From: Cytauxzoon felis
Taxonomy: Eukaryota > Apicomplexa > Aconoidasida > Piroplasmida > Theileriidae
Direction: 5' to 3'
NCBI GenBank assembly: GCA_020283715.1
Contig: JAIQCW010000242.1
Location: 1-49,176 of the forward strand
DNA: 49,176 nucleotides
The position numbers and the translations under genes were made by a program. The notes beneath the pieces were generated by a model. The model did not search any database, was not told the origin of the DNA, and saw nothing but the letters and a program-made list of their open reading frames with translations. This document shows, piece after piece, positions 1 through 10,295 of this stretch; positions within the stretch are counted from its first letter, which is position 1; each line of letters starts with the position of its first letter.

Positions 1-81
1 TCAATAAGAACAATGAAATAGCTTCGACTGAATCTTAATGTTGGATTAAGATGTTTCGTTTATCTATTTATAAAATATTAG

Positions 82-3000
82 GATATATTGATTCGTTTAT
101 TGGATCGTGTATTGGAATATCAATACGAGTATAATGAAATTGAATTATCAGAGTTGTGTATGTCATATATATATATGAGATTGCATTTCGAATTTTTAAA
201 TAAGGAATTGGATGATAACAATATGAAAACTTATGATATCCCAGACAAATCGTCTATTGTATTTGAACATTTGTTATCAAAATTGGGTACGAAATTAGAA
301 GTTTCTACAGTATTTAAAATTAAAACTATCTATTTATATTTAACTTATATGGTATGCGTTGTATATTTTTATTGTACTTAAATTATAGGAACCTGGATTG
401 TATAATAAGCTTTCTCAAGATGTTAAGGATATTATTATGAAATGTAATTCAATTAAATTCAACATTGCAGAATATTTATTGACATCATCATCTACCCATA
501 AGGAGATATCAAGTTATTTAAATCTAGTTGGTTTAAATATTTTTCTATATTAAAATATTATAGGTTGGTGTAATTCATAGAAATGAAGTACAATGTGGAC
601 CTTATTTGTTGGATATTGTACCTGAAGTTAATAATAAAATTGCAATTGAATATGATGGACCAACTCATTTCTATAATGAAACCACAATGAGAACCATTAA
701 ATCAATCCTTAAACACGAGGTGAGTATATCGATTATTATTAGACGACACAACTCGTCCATTGGTCCTATTATTATTTCTTTAAATAAGTAGAGGAAGATA
801 ATTTGGAATAAAGGAAAAATGGAACCAAGGATATTGTTATAAGATGACTGCTCCGCCATGGTTAGGAAAGACCGCTATGTTTTTGGCTGGTTTTGTCATG
901 TTAACTCCACATCGTATCGCAATGACTTGTGCTCCACATATATTAAAGAGGTTCCATTTATCTCCTACGGTGGTCAGTTTGTTTGTATATAAGATCCATA
1001 ATCCTATGGAACTTTCAAATTTATTCACCATGTTTTTTGCATTTATTGCATCATGTGTAAATGAAGCATTTGCTAGGGAAAATAAGATGTTCGATAGGAT
1101 AATGTCTTGTATATCCATATGGTTAATGTTTTTATCATCTGTTATTTCGTTTATAACCTTTATATCCGGTGGTGATTTCGGTTACTTTGATCAGTTCTAT
1201 TGGAGTATCTTATTTATTTCGTTTACCAATGGTATATATTCCAACCTTTGTTTTGGTGTCAATTACAATTCATCAATGTATGGAGCAGGTGTTCCTTCTT
1301 CAGGATTCGTTACATTCTTTATACATTATATCTATAAAGGGCTGTACTCTCACTTTCATTGGGATGATTATGATTATAAATTGGTTATTGTACAATATTG
1401 GTTTACCATGCTCTCTCTCGCCCTCACCGGCGCATTATGGACATGGGATCAAGTGATGCAAATGAGTGACCCACCAAAAACAACAATTACATTGGATATT
1501 AATGAAGGTACTGCTCTTACTAAAGAAGGTCAAACTCCAACTTATAATGGTGGTAAGATGAAAGTTACCAAAATGAATGATGTTGAGGGTTTCAACTTCT
1601 ACATCCATTCATTACCAAATGGAGGATCGTTTACATTGAACGCAACAATCAATCACGGCAATAGTAAAACTGGTACATTATCTGGTGTGGATAGTAATAT
1701 TGAAAATGTATATGAAGTGTATTATTATAAGAGTGGTAATAATGGAGCTTTAAAGGTTAAAACTGGTGGTGAAACGAAAATATACTATAACACTGACACT
1801 AGTCAGACAACTAGCACATGGACGGAATATACTGGTACTGATCCTAGTGGTGCTCTTGGAACTCTATTTACTACAATTAAAGAAGAGGTTGAGATTAAAT
1901 TGGAGAAGAAGAACAGTGAAAATTATGGATTTACATCAGATACGACTAAACGAATTAATGTTGTAACTGATACTAGTGAGGTACCGCCTGGATATAAAAA
2001 ATTTAAACATTCCAGAGATAATAACGCGCAATTTAAAATAGAAAGGGTTAGGTATGGTGGAAATGAGATAAGAGGTATAGTCACTGGTGACAATATTCCA
2101 GGTGTAAATGAAGTTCATGTGTATTATAGTGATACAGACCCCAATAAACCTCTACTTCTGTACACTAAAGTTAGTTCTACTTATAGTTATTATCGTAGAG
2201 GTGCGGAATGGAAAGAGATACAAGTGAAAACTGATAAAACCGCTGCACCAACTGAGAATGACCTTAAACCTCATCTTGATAAGATGGTTAGAATGGGTAC
2301 TTTTAAGGAATTTATATTTTTTGATAATCCAAGTCAGTGGTCACCTATTCTGATGCTTTCCTTTTCTCTTGGAACCGTCTATGGTTTTTACCCATCGATT
2401 TCTCCTTATTCATTGGTTGATGATCCTTTTGAAGGTAAAACTATCGAATTGTGGATTCAGTTTATTTCGACAATCCCCACTTACTTGATCGCAGTCATGG
2501 ATACAGTGGGTGGTGGTAGCACATTGAAAGGCCCAGGTGGTGTTCCTCAGTTTGGTGGAAAGAATTGGAATAAAGATGATGGAGGATACTACTGGTGGCA
2601 TATACAATGGCTATTCGCGATACCTTACGTCTTGTGTATGCACGTGTTTATATCTACGCTTCATTTCCCTGATGGTTGGATTGGTAGGCGTGTAAAGAAC
2701 AATGTAATTGTTGCTGGTATTGTGGCCAATATATTTAATGCTGTTCAAGAATGGTTAGAAGCCATCGGTTTTGGTGGTGGTGGGAAACAGGGCGATTATT
2801 TCATTGGAACTGTGGCACAGTATAATGGTATATCATTTCTAATCACTTGTATGATTACCATGTTTATCGTCGAATGCGTGTTGATTCAAAGGATAAATTT
2901 CGGATTTTTATGCAGGATGATTGAATGGACCTCTAAACTCTTCATCATATAAACTTGGATTATTGACCATAATTTCCCTCTCTTGTACCATGGACTTGCC

Positions 3001-3824
3001 ATTTATTCAATAAATTTAGCCTCATAATTATTTTTATTTAGTTGCTGATCAAGTTGGGATGGTCAATAATTCACGTGCCTTATCAGGAGTGGTCTCAGCT
3101 AAGTAAGTTGACTTGCCAAGTTTATAATGACAAATTAGCCTCTAATAAACAGAAGATTATTTATTGCAACAGGATAAAGTATTTAATTCATCTCTAATTA
3201 ATATTTATTCATAGGTTCATGCTCCATAAGATGTTTGAAACTAATCGCACTATCGACCCGGAAGAACAAACCTCAACTACACTACCCGCAGCTGATCTAC
3301 GTGAAGCGGAGGGGGAAGTAAATAGAGGAGCCACCACGGCGAGTGGTAATGATATATATCACGATGTTAGTCCTGCAGACAACTCTCCACCTGAGGTCCA
3401 ATCAACCTCTCCTTCTCTTGCAGAGAGCTCTTCCAATTACCTCCCCGTAAACGGTAATACCACTCCCAGAGATCGTGGCGAAGATGGAATGAAGAGTAAT
3501 ACTAGACCTCAGGTGGAACCCGTAGCTGATCTCAGGGAAGCGGAGGGTGAGGTAAATAGAAGAGCTGACGGCAGGACTAGATCTCAAGTGCAGTGCTGTC
3601 TGCAAGACGAAATAAAGCCGTATAATGCTTCAAGTGGAACTCATAGTAGAAATGGCGATGAGGAAATTTCATATATAGAGACGATAAGCAATGATGAAGA
3701 TGTTGTGGTAGATTTAGAGTCGATACAGGACATGGAGGATCACATAGCGAATGTGTTGATGAATGATGGCGAAATTGTGGATTTGGATGGGGGAGGTGAT
3801 GAAGGAGGTTATTTTAAAAATTAA
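82..3824 (+). CDS. RAP-domain protein (5' end outside window), with a nested gene in its third visible intron
   Basis: Visible exons: 82-351, 389-526, 564-719, 3042-3102, 3139-3178, 3215-3824 (about 424 codons); the 5' end is missing. All phases agree. The RAP domain, an RNA-binding fold common in apicomplexan organelle RNA proteins, begins in exon 564-719 (IAIEYDGPTHFY, TIKSILKHE) and finishes in exon 3042-3102 (LGWSIIHVPYQEWSQL). Only splicing 719 to 3042 restores the family's ending, so intron 720-3041 (2,322 nt) holds the complete gene at 844-2952. The last exon adds an acidic tail containing two in-frame copies of the dispersed repeat (PAADLREAEGEVNR type). An alternative end at 3197, reading through donor 3179, is possible; the 36-nt intron 3179-3214 with matching phase favours the longer form. 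Role in mitochondrial or apicoplast RNA is inferred from the family. Confidence 0.8.
844..2952 (+). CDS. Multi-pass membrane protein with FAINT-like ectodomain, nested in the RAP-gene intron
   Basis: Single uninterrupted frame of 702 codons. About six hydrophobic segments lie in residues 5-205, then a long hydrophilic insert (about 208-500), then about five more hydrophobic segments to the end. The insert looks like two FAINT/DUF529-type units, a piroplasm-specific fold: each has a strand-rich lead, a YYYKSGNN or VYYSDTDPNKPLLL core and a Trp-containing close (STWTEY, GAEWKEI). The entry motif WTWDQVMQM recurs as DEVKQM near 17055 and FDQVKQM near 18050 in broken relatives downstream. The gene lies wholly inside an intron of the RAP gene on the same strand. 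Function is unknown; a role at the parasite or host surface is inference. It resembles the Theileria Tpr-like membrane families in layout, but I cannot confirm that. Confidence 0.8.
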   Translation: MTAPPWLGKTAMFLAGFVMLTPHRIAMTCAPHILKRFHLSPTVVSLFVYKIHNPMELSNLFTMFFAFIASCVNEAFARENKMFDRIMSCISIWLMFLSSVISFITFISGGDFGYFDQFYWSILFISFTNGIYSNLCFGVNYNSSMYGAGVPSSGFVTFFIHYIYKGLYSHFHWDDYDYKLVIVQYWFTMLSLALTGALWTWDQVMQMSDPPKTTITLDINEGTALTKEGQTPTYNGGKMKVTKMNDVEGFNFYIHSLPNGGSFTLNATINHGNSKTGTLSGVDSNIENVYEVYYYKSGNNGALKVKTGGETKIYYNTDTSQTTSTWTEYTGTDPSGALGTLFTTIKEEVEIKLEKKNSENYGFTSDTTKRINVVTDTSEVPPGYKKFKHSRDNNAQFKIERVRYGGNEIRGIVTGDNIPGVNEVHVYYSDTDPNKPLLLYTKVSSTYSYYRRGAEWKEIQVKTDKTAAPTENDLKPHLDKMVRMGTFKEFIFFDNPSQWSPILMLSFSLGTVYGFYPSISPYSLVDDPFEGKTIELWIQFISTIPTYLIAVMDTVGGGSTLKGPGGVPQFGGKNWNKDDGGYYWWHIQWLFAIPYVLCMHVFISTLHFPDGWIGRRVKNNVIVAGIVANIFNAVQEWLEAIGFGGGGKQGDYFIGTVAQYNGISFLITCMITMFIVECVLIQRINFGFLCRMIEWTSKLFII
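3295..3612 (+). repeat. Dispersed palindromic-module repeat, exonic copy in RAP gene
   Basis: Contains two copies of the ADLREAEGEVNR-coding module, one SSNYLPVNG..PRDRG-coding module with the palindrome CCGTAAACGG at 3445-3454, PPEVQS/RPQVE palindromes (ACCTGAGGT type), and CTGTCTGCAAGACG at the end. All are read in the same frame as the copies in MORC. Confidence 0.85.
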
Positions 3825-3888
3825 AATTTGAGATGTTGAAATTTAAATAATAAATTTTATAGTATAATTTTATTTATTCTCTATATAT

Positions 3889-4290
3889 ATGGGTTTTGGG
3901 TGGTCGAGTAGGCCTTACACGGCTCCATTTTTGAGGGATGTTGTCTATAACTCTCATAATCCACTAAATACTGAGGAAAAGGGTAATGTTATGATCAAGA
4001 CGTCATTCATGAGACATATTCCATTTGCTACTAGATTGTCTTCATTACCAATATCGGAATCAAATTCGGGTCAATTTGGTGGTAACGGTGGGTGTTCAAG
4101 TACGTTGGATGTACAATCATTGGTACCTAATACAATATTCGGTGATCAATGTGATAATAAAATGATGGGAACTGATATATTCTTTCTACCAAAGCCAACA
4201 CAGCTATTAGCATTTGCTATACCGGTCTTTGTATTGATGCCCAATCTGACTGTATTCGCCAGACAGTGGTTCTTTTACGGACCAAAGTAA
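3889..4290 (+). CDS. Small membrane protein of unknown function
   Basis: Frame of 133 codons with an ATG 64 nt after the RAP gene stop, preceded by AT-rich leader. The protein is mostly polar and Gly/Ser-rich to residue 95, then has one hydrophobic helix (LLAFAIPVFVLMPNLTVFA, about residues 104-122) followed by a short tail, RQWFFYGPK. There is no obvious signal peptide. The shape, a C-terminal single helix with a short basic tail, resembles small subunits of mitochondrial inner-membrane complexes, but I do not recognise the family. No intron is needed. It could be conserved among piroplasms; a protein search would settle that. Confidence 0.6.
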   Translation: MGFGWSSRPYTAPFLRDVVYNSHNPLNTEEKGNVMIKTSFMRHIPFATRLSSLPISESNSGQFGGNGGCSSTLDVQSLVPNTIFGDQCDNKMMGTDIFFLPKPTQLLAFAIPVFVLMPNLTVFARQWFFYGPK

Positions 4291-4392
4291 AAAATAATTC
4301 AATTTGAAATTTAATGTATTTTTATTTTTTAAAGTTAATTTTAATGTAGTTTTGTTGAGAATTTTTGTAGTCAATGTACTTAGTTAGAGAGT

Positions 4393-7300
4393 ATGCATAT
4401 ACCATGTATTAGCGCCATTATACAACTGTCCGTACATTTAAGCACATTTACATGCATTGAATGGTTGCCAAGGGGATTTCATAGAGTTACTGTAAATGTA
4501 TTTACACATGTTAGTTGAATGATATATATATTCTCATAACCTCAATCCTCAGGATTTAAACGTACCACCACAAGGAGTAGAAGATGAATCGAAAACTGAG
4601 TATAGCATAGAAGCACTGAACTCTAATGGTGTATACAAATCCGGTCTATTCTTTAATTCTGGTGTAAATGACATTGTAAGTTGAATAATGATTTTTAAAT
4701 ATCATTAACAGGGTGATATCAATGAATTTGCAAATTTTACTTTAAAAGTACCAGCACTGCCGTCCTATCTCTCCAATTTATCTATATTTGTAGAATTCAG
4801 TCTATATTCACTAGATGGTAAATAAAAGTTACCAAGTTAATTAAGATTCTATAGGCAAAAATGAAGAACTAGTAGGATCAAATATCGTTAGAATAGGAAA
4901 TATCACCAAAGGTTTGTCTTATAAACAATGAAAACACTCTTGTCGAATATATATCTCACATTCCATTACCTTTTATCGAAGATTCTCCACTCGATGCCCG
5001 ATCCACCTGAGGTCTTTCCACTAGGCGTGGTGCCTCTTCTATTTACTTCCCCCTCCGCTTCCCTGAGATCAGCTACGGGTTCCACTTGAGGTTACAGTCC
5101 TACTCTTCATCCTTAGCACCATCTTCCATCATTCCCATGATGGATGATCCATCACTAACTTCATCACTACCTTCTCACCGCCACGATCTCTGGGAGTGGC
5201 TCTACTCTTTAGAGATAGATAATTAGAAGATGCCTCCACGGCGAGTGGAAAGACCTCAGGTGGAGAGCTGTCTGCAAGACGAAAAAAGGTGGATTGGACC
5301 TCAGATGTAGAGTTATCAATATATTATTTATATGATTATATATAATAATTTTATAGGTGTATCTGAGTATTCTCCTATAGTGATTGAGAAGACGTTTAAG
5401 ACTGCATTGATTGATACGATATTACATTGTTATGTACTTGGTTTTGATCAAGTATTGATAGAATGGGATAAGGTTAAATATCCGGATATATATAAATATT
5501 GGGATAAAAGGATTAATGAATCTGAATATAAATTATTATCAGAATGGTATTCAGGTTCTAATGGTTTAGAATTTGATAAAAAATATAATAGATATTCAGA
5601 TTTAGAATTGTCATGTTCGACATTATTAGATAATCGTGATTTGACATTATTTGTAAAATTATTATTAGATGAATTTATAAATGTAGATAATACAGATGTA
5701 ATAGTAAATTTAGTTAGTGAAGTACATACAAGTTGTCCTATACGTGACAATATAAATGAAAATGATTATAATTCAAATTCATTATTATTAGTTGGTATAA
5801 AATTATTAAGATTTATATGTAATCAAATTTTATTAAATAGTTATTTTAATATATCAAAATGTATAGATAATGATATAAAAGAATTTATTTATCCATTAAA
5901 TATTACTATTGGTGATTTTCCATTAGATGTTAATAAAAATGTTAAAGATATTATTTTAAAACGTATTGATTATATTAATAAACAATTTGAAACTGATAAT
6001 GATAATGTTATACAATTATTTATTGATGATCGTATAGAATTAGGATTACAATCTAAACAATTACATGATTCATTATTAGAATTATGGAATAAATTTATGG
6101 AAAAACAATCACTACTACCAACACATAAATCATATTCACATAATTATTGGAAACTTAAAGGAAATCATTATCAATTATATCTACCATTAGTATGTTTTAT
6201 ATCATATAAAACTCCACCTGTGGTTCAATACTACTCTTCATTCCACTCAACTCCACTTGAGGTCGTCCTGCCGTCAGCTCTTCCTTTTACTTCCCCTTCC
6301 AGCTCCCGTAGATCGCTTCCAGGTTCCACCTGAGGTTAATTCCTAATCTCGTCGAGATAAGTCTAAAGTGACAATATTCATGTTTGTGAGGAGATCTCAA
6401 TGAATATAAATTGTAATTAAATGAGGATCAGTAAATTCAATACAATCAACAAATTCCTTTTTAATGAGATATTGACATCATAAATTCATCTATTAGTTAT
6501 TCCACAATCTTCAGTAGTTTCCCCAGAAGTTAGGATTTTCCTTCAAAATTTGAGGGTGAAAATGATGTTAGTGAAATTAGTGATTGGACCTCAAGTGGAA
6601 CCCGTAGCTGATCTCAGGGAAGCGGAGGGGGAACTAAATAGAAGAGGCACCACGCCTAGTGGAAAGACCTCAGGTGGAAAGCTGTCTGCAAGACGAAGAT
6701 AACGTTGTAACCTCAAGTGGATGAGAGTGGAATACAGTTGAGAATGTATATATATTATACTCTCAGTCTTGCTCTTCAATACTTTTCTATTATAATTATA
6801 TTATTCTAGGGTTACAGTGATGAATCTTTATTGCGAATATTGAATTGTAATAGTGTAACTAACGAGCAGGATTTGTAAGTTTTACTGTTTGAATTTATAT
6901 TTACAATTAGTTTCCTTGCTGGTAATTATCCTTTTATTAAAAGCGTTACAAATGTGCGTTTTGATAATGTGAATAATCATGATGATCTTCATCTTTTTGT
7001 TTTCGTTCATGGTCTTGGTGGTCATCCAAAAAATTTAAGGGGATTTGCTAATTATTTTAAGTTTGTATTTAAGCATTGTAGGATATTTTATCCATACTCT
7101 ATATTCAAATTTAAAGGTTTGTGGCGTTTGTTTTATAATTTATATTAATAATTAGGTGATTTGGATACAAAGGGTAGTAAATTAGCAGAAGAATTGGGAA
7201 TTTTCTTGGAAGAAAAAAAATTGGCAAATTCTGTGGGTAGGATTAGTTTTGTATGCCATGGAGAGGGTGGTTTAGTTGGTATGTTTCTATAACAACTTTG

Positions 7301-7866
7301 AATTCATTATATATAGCACGTGCAAGTGTTGAACATATGCCAGAATCTATTAAAAGTAGACTTAATTTATTAATTACATTTGGTTGTCCTCATTTTGGAC
7401 TTCAACTTAATCCATTTGAAAAAACTATTGGGAAAGTTGGATATCTATGTAGAGGTAAATCGTATAGGGAAATGTTTTTAGATGATGCTTCGAAAAAGGA
7501 AGATACTTTTATATATAAGCTTAACCATAGTCAGGTAATTTGATGAATGATTGAAATTATATTATATTTCCATAGAATACATCATTATTCAAGACATTTA
7601 TAGCAATTGGTGTAGAACAAGATCATACTGTAAGAATAGGATCATCTACAATTAATGCTAAGGGTTATATCGATAAAGAATATGCAAAAGAAATGGAGGA
7701 AGGTATTGTAAAATATATTGGAGAGAAGAATATAATACGAATAGTATTATCATATAGTAATACAAACAAGAACTATTGCTGGAAGCAATGGTTGTCATCT
7801 GTACATGTATTTGAACGCAGGACTATAATTAGAGTTTTATTTTCATTACTCTATGATTATTTTTAG
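4393..7866 (+). CDS. FAM135-like protein: DUF3657 N-terminus and DUF676 serine-esterase fold with altered nucleophile
   Basis: Ten exons: 4393-4509, 4553-4675, 4712-4817, 4855-4911, 5357-6189, 6810-6874, 6911-7116, 7156-7278, 7317-7534, 7576-7866; 712 aa, all phases consistent. The start gives HLSTFTCIEWLPRGFHRVTV, matching the FAM135 opening (fungal to human 'F.n.DLFQRGfY.IRV'). The DUF3657 part ends near GVSEYSPIVIEKTF. The DUF676 alpha/beta-hydrolase starts at LFVFVHGLGGHPKNLR; the elbow normally reading GHSxGG is CHGEGG (Gly codon at 7260-7262 where the nucleophile Ser is expected). TFGCPHFG and a late EQDHTV segment are kept. It is therefore probably a non-catalytic or altered esterase. 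Introns 4912-5356 and 6190-6809 are long and filled with the dispersed repeat; the rest are 36-45 nt. Confidence 0.85.
4999..5312 (+). repeat. Dispersed module repeat in FAM135 intron 4
   Basis: Left part carries modules antisense to the coded orientation, including the reverse of ADLREAEGEVNR and palindrome CTCTTTAGAG at 5205-5214. The right part carries sense modules (CCACGGCGAGTGG, ACCTCAGGTGG, CTGTCTGCAAGACG). Nucleotides 5112-5154 match MORC exon 37097-37140. Confidence 0.85.
6210..6727 (+). repeat. Dispersed module repeat flanking a 245-nt core, FAM135 intron 5
   Basis: Antisense modules at about 6210-6336, a core at about 6337-6590, then sense modules to about 6727. The core matches 20337-20592 and, inverted, 29287-29528. 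In this copy the core's reading frame is broken by stops. Confidence 0.85.
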
Positions 7867-8009
7867 TTTCATGTAATTTATGGAATTTCCATACATAATA
7901 CAAACACAGAATTATAATGTTATACTTTGTTACTTTTAATTTATCTAATGCATAATTTATATCGTGTGGGCAGTTTGTCTAGATGGTATGGACATTAAAA
8001 TTTAAAATA

Positions 8010-9465
8010 ATGATTGTAATTCAAGTAGCTACGGAAGGTAAAGTTATTTTTTAAAAATGTTAATTTCAAACTTTGATTTTATAGATGGAAATTTGACGAC
8101 CTTATATTTAGAGGCGGAATGGGAGTTGACAAAGCTGAACCAACTGATACAGGAACAATTAAATATACCAATTAGTAATCAAAAATTATTTCTTGATGGG
8201 AATCCTATTGCTGAATCATGTAAATTAATTTCTGATGTTAATTTAAAGAATGGTGATGTATTATTAGTTAGAAGGAATTATGCCAATCTATTACAACCAT
8301 CTTCTGTAAATACAACAGCTATAGGTTGGTTTTTATATTAATTTATTCACTCTATCATTTAGATGAGACGCTACGTGAGAAGGCGAAGGAGATTTTGGAG
8401 AATTATAAGGTTGATTCATTGGCTACAGAGAGTATAAAGTTGCAAAATAAGGAATTGTATGATGCAATATGTTCGAAGTCTATAGATAAAGTTGTTAAAG
8501 TGCTGGAGAATGAATACAGAAGTAATGAAAAGGTTCGTTTTGTTGTTGCTTAAGATTATCCTCTTAGAAAGAGTTGGAGCATAGACAACGTTTGCTAAAG
8601 GCATATATTGATCCTTTAAACCCAGAATCGCAGAGTGTAATACAAGAAGAGATTGAAAGACAACGCATAAATGAGAATTATATTTCAGCACAAAATTATT
8701 TACCAGAATCTTTTGGTGGGTTGAACTGAATATCTCATCCATTCAAATTGTAGGGAATATAGTAATGTTGTATATAAATGTTGAAATTAACAATGTCAAA
8801 GTTAAAGCTCTTGTGGATACAGGTGCTCAGGTTTGCTTATTCTTCAAGAAATTAAATTTATTTAGCACACGATAATGCATAAAACTTGTGCGCAACGTTG
8901 TGATTTATTGAAGCTAATAGATGACCGTTTTAAAGGTATTGCAGTGTGAGTTGAAATATTTATCAAAATCCATCCTTTCTAGTGGTGTTGGTAGTACAAA
9001 GACTCTTGGAAAGATTCATTTAGCAAACATGAAAATTAATTCTATATTCATACCAGTCTCGTTTATAGTTTTAGATTATGGTCACGTAGATTTCATACTG
9101 GGACTAGATATACTAAGGAGGTATACCTGTAATATAGACTTGAAGAATAACCATCTTGTAATCAACGATGTTGTTGTACCTTTTCTATCCGAGAAGGAAA
9201 TTAAAGATGGTAGTGCAGTTTCAAGTGGAGTTAGTGTTAGAGGGGGATTGAATGTAGTCGAGACTGAAAGAAAGTCTAATGAATCACATGTATCCACAAG
9301 TGTATCAAATGATAAAGTCAGGAGGTATGAACTATTATAAACACATAATACATTTCTAGACTCTGTGAATTGCTGAATATAACACCGGAATATGCGCAAG
9401 AATTATTAAATATAGCCAATGGTGATGAAGAATTAGCGGCTTCATTTGTATTACCAAATAACTGA
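8010..9465 (+). CDS. DDI1: DDI1-type ubiquitin-shuttle aspartic protease (UBL, retropepsin, UBA)
   Basis: Eight exons: 8010-8037, 8085-8324, 8363-8532, 8568-8715, 8754-8830, 8866-8945, 8983-9324, 9360-9465; 396 aa. The N-terminal ubiquitin-like domain starts MIVIQVATEDGNL. The middle has the retropepsin fold with catalytic VDTGAQ (8814-8830), then the family hallmarks CAQRC, LIDDRFKGIAVGVGSTKTLG and FILGLDILRRYTCNIDL. A short UBA ends the protein (LCELLNITPEYAQELLNIA). DDI1 proteins bind ubiquitinated substrates and the proteasome and cleave polyubiquitinated proteins in cytosol or nucleus. All introns are short (33-47 nt) with no repeat insertion. The start ATG is chosen because exon 1 supplies the first beta strand of the UBL in phase. 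Confidence 0.95.
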
Positions 9466-10295
9466 AATTATACCTTAAAATAATTAATTTAATTATAAAT
9501 TATTGATATATAGTGTAAATTAACAATTTATAACATGTACCCTAGCTAGTGACGTCAGTACATCAAAGGCTGTTATATATACTGAATTAATCATATTTTA
9601 AATACACTATAGTAGTATCCATAGTTTTAAAGACATTTTTCAACATTGACTAATGTCAATTTAATTACTTACTAATATATTTATATTTAATTGTATACAT
9701 TAATTGTTTGTATAGTATATATAGTTGATGTGTATATCACATGGATACAAGTTGAATAAATAATTTTATAAATTTAAATTAATTAATTTGATAACAAAAA
9801 ATGGGAAATTCCGGTTATAAATGGTATATAATCATTAAATTTCTATTATAGAATCATTAAATGAAGAGTATTAATTGTATTTATTAATCTGATGTTTCAT
9901 CATCGGGCAGACGAAATGGGATTTCAGACAATGCATTGCATGTGATAGAAAGAGATTATATATATCATATATGAATTCATTATTATATATAAAAATCATT
10001 TTTTTTTCAAAATATGATGATTTCATCGTAATTTGATACGTACAAGTCAGTGAGGCATAATTGGGCAAATGTTGGCCGTTGTGGTCGTAATGACAATAAA
10101 ATGTATAATGGATAAGGAAAGTCAACAGAATAAAGAAAACAGATTGAATGATAATTTAAAGGTAAAATCATAAATTAAAGACCAAAAAATTTCTAGTTGG
10201 ATATAATTTTTACATGTTCCACAACTGTCTATACTAACTAATCCCAAAGGAATAAAAAATAAATAAAAGGAGTAAATATGTTTATATTCTATAAT
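9466..10295. other. 830-nt stretch without a confident gene
   Basis: AT-rich. It contains short coding-like patches that I could not join: + strand 9888-9960 (reads SDVSSSGRRNGISDNALHV) and 10066-10110 (VGRCGRNDNKMYNG), and a 54-codon minus frame near 10011-10173. One small multi-exon gene may be hidden here. No clear splice chain was found. Confidence 0.4.

Noticed and set aside
743..787. Acceptor at 742 giving a short ending of the RAP protein inside the intron
   Set aside because: The resulting TTQLVHWSYYYFFK does not match the RAP ending, whereas the downstream exon does.
606..791. Stand-alone 61-codon protein with a RAP-like start
   Set aside because: It is an exon reading through its donor at 720; the true RAP ending is at 3042-3102.
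3219..3824. Separate 201-codon gene
   Set aside because: A 36-nt intron (3179-3214) joins it in phase to the RAP gene; kept as that gene's last exon.
4999..5312. CRISPR-like array
   Set aside because: The modules are not regularly spaced with unique spacers, and the DNA is eukaryotic.
8814..9150. Retropepsin motif as a retroelement
   Set aside because: It lies in a UBL-retropepsin-UBA gene with DDI1 hallmarks; no reverse transcriptase or integrase is nearby.
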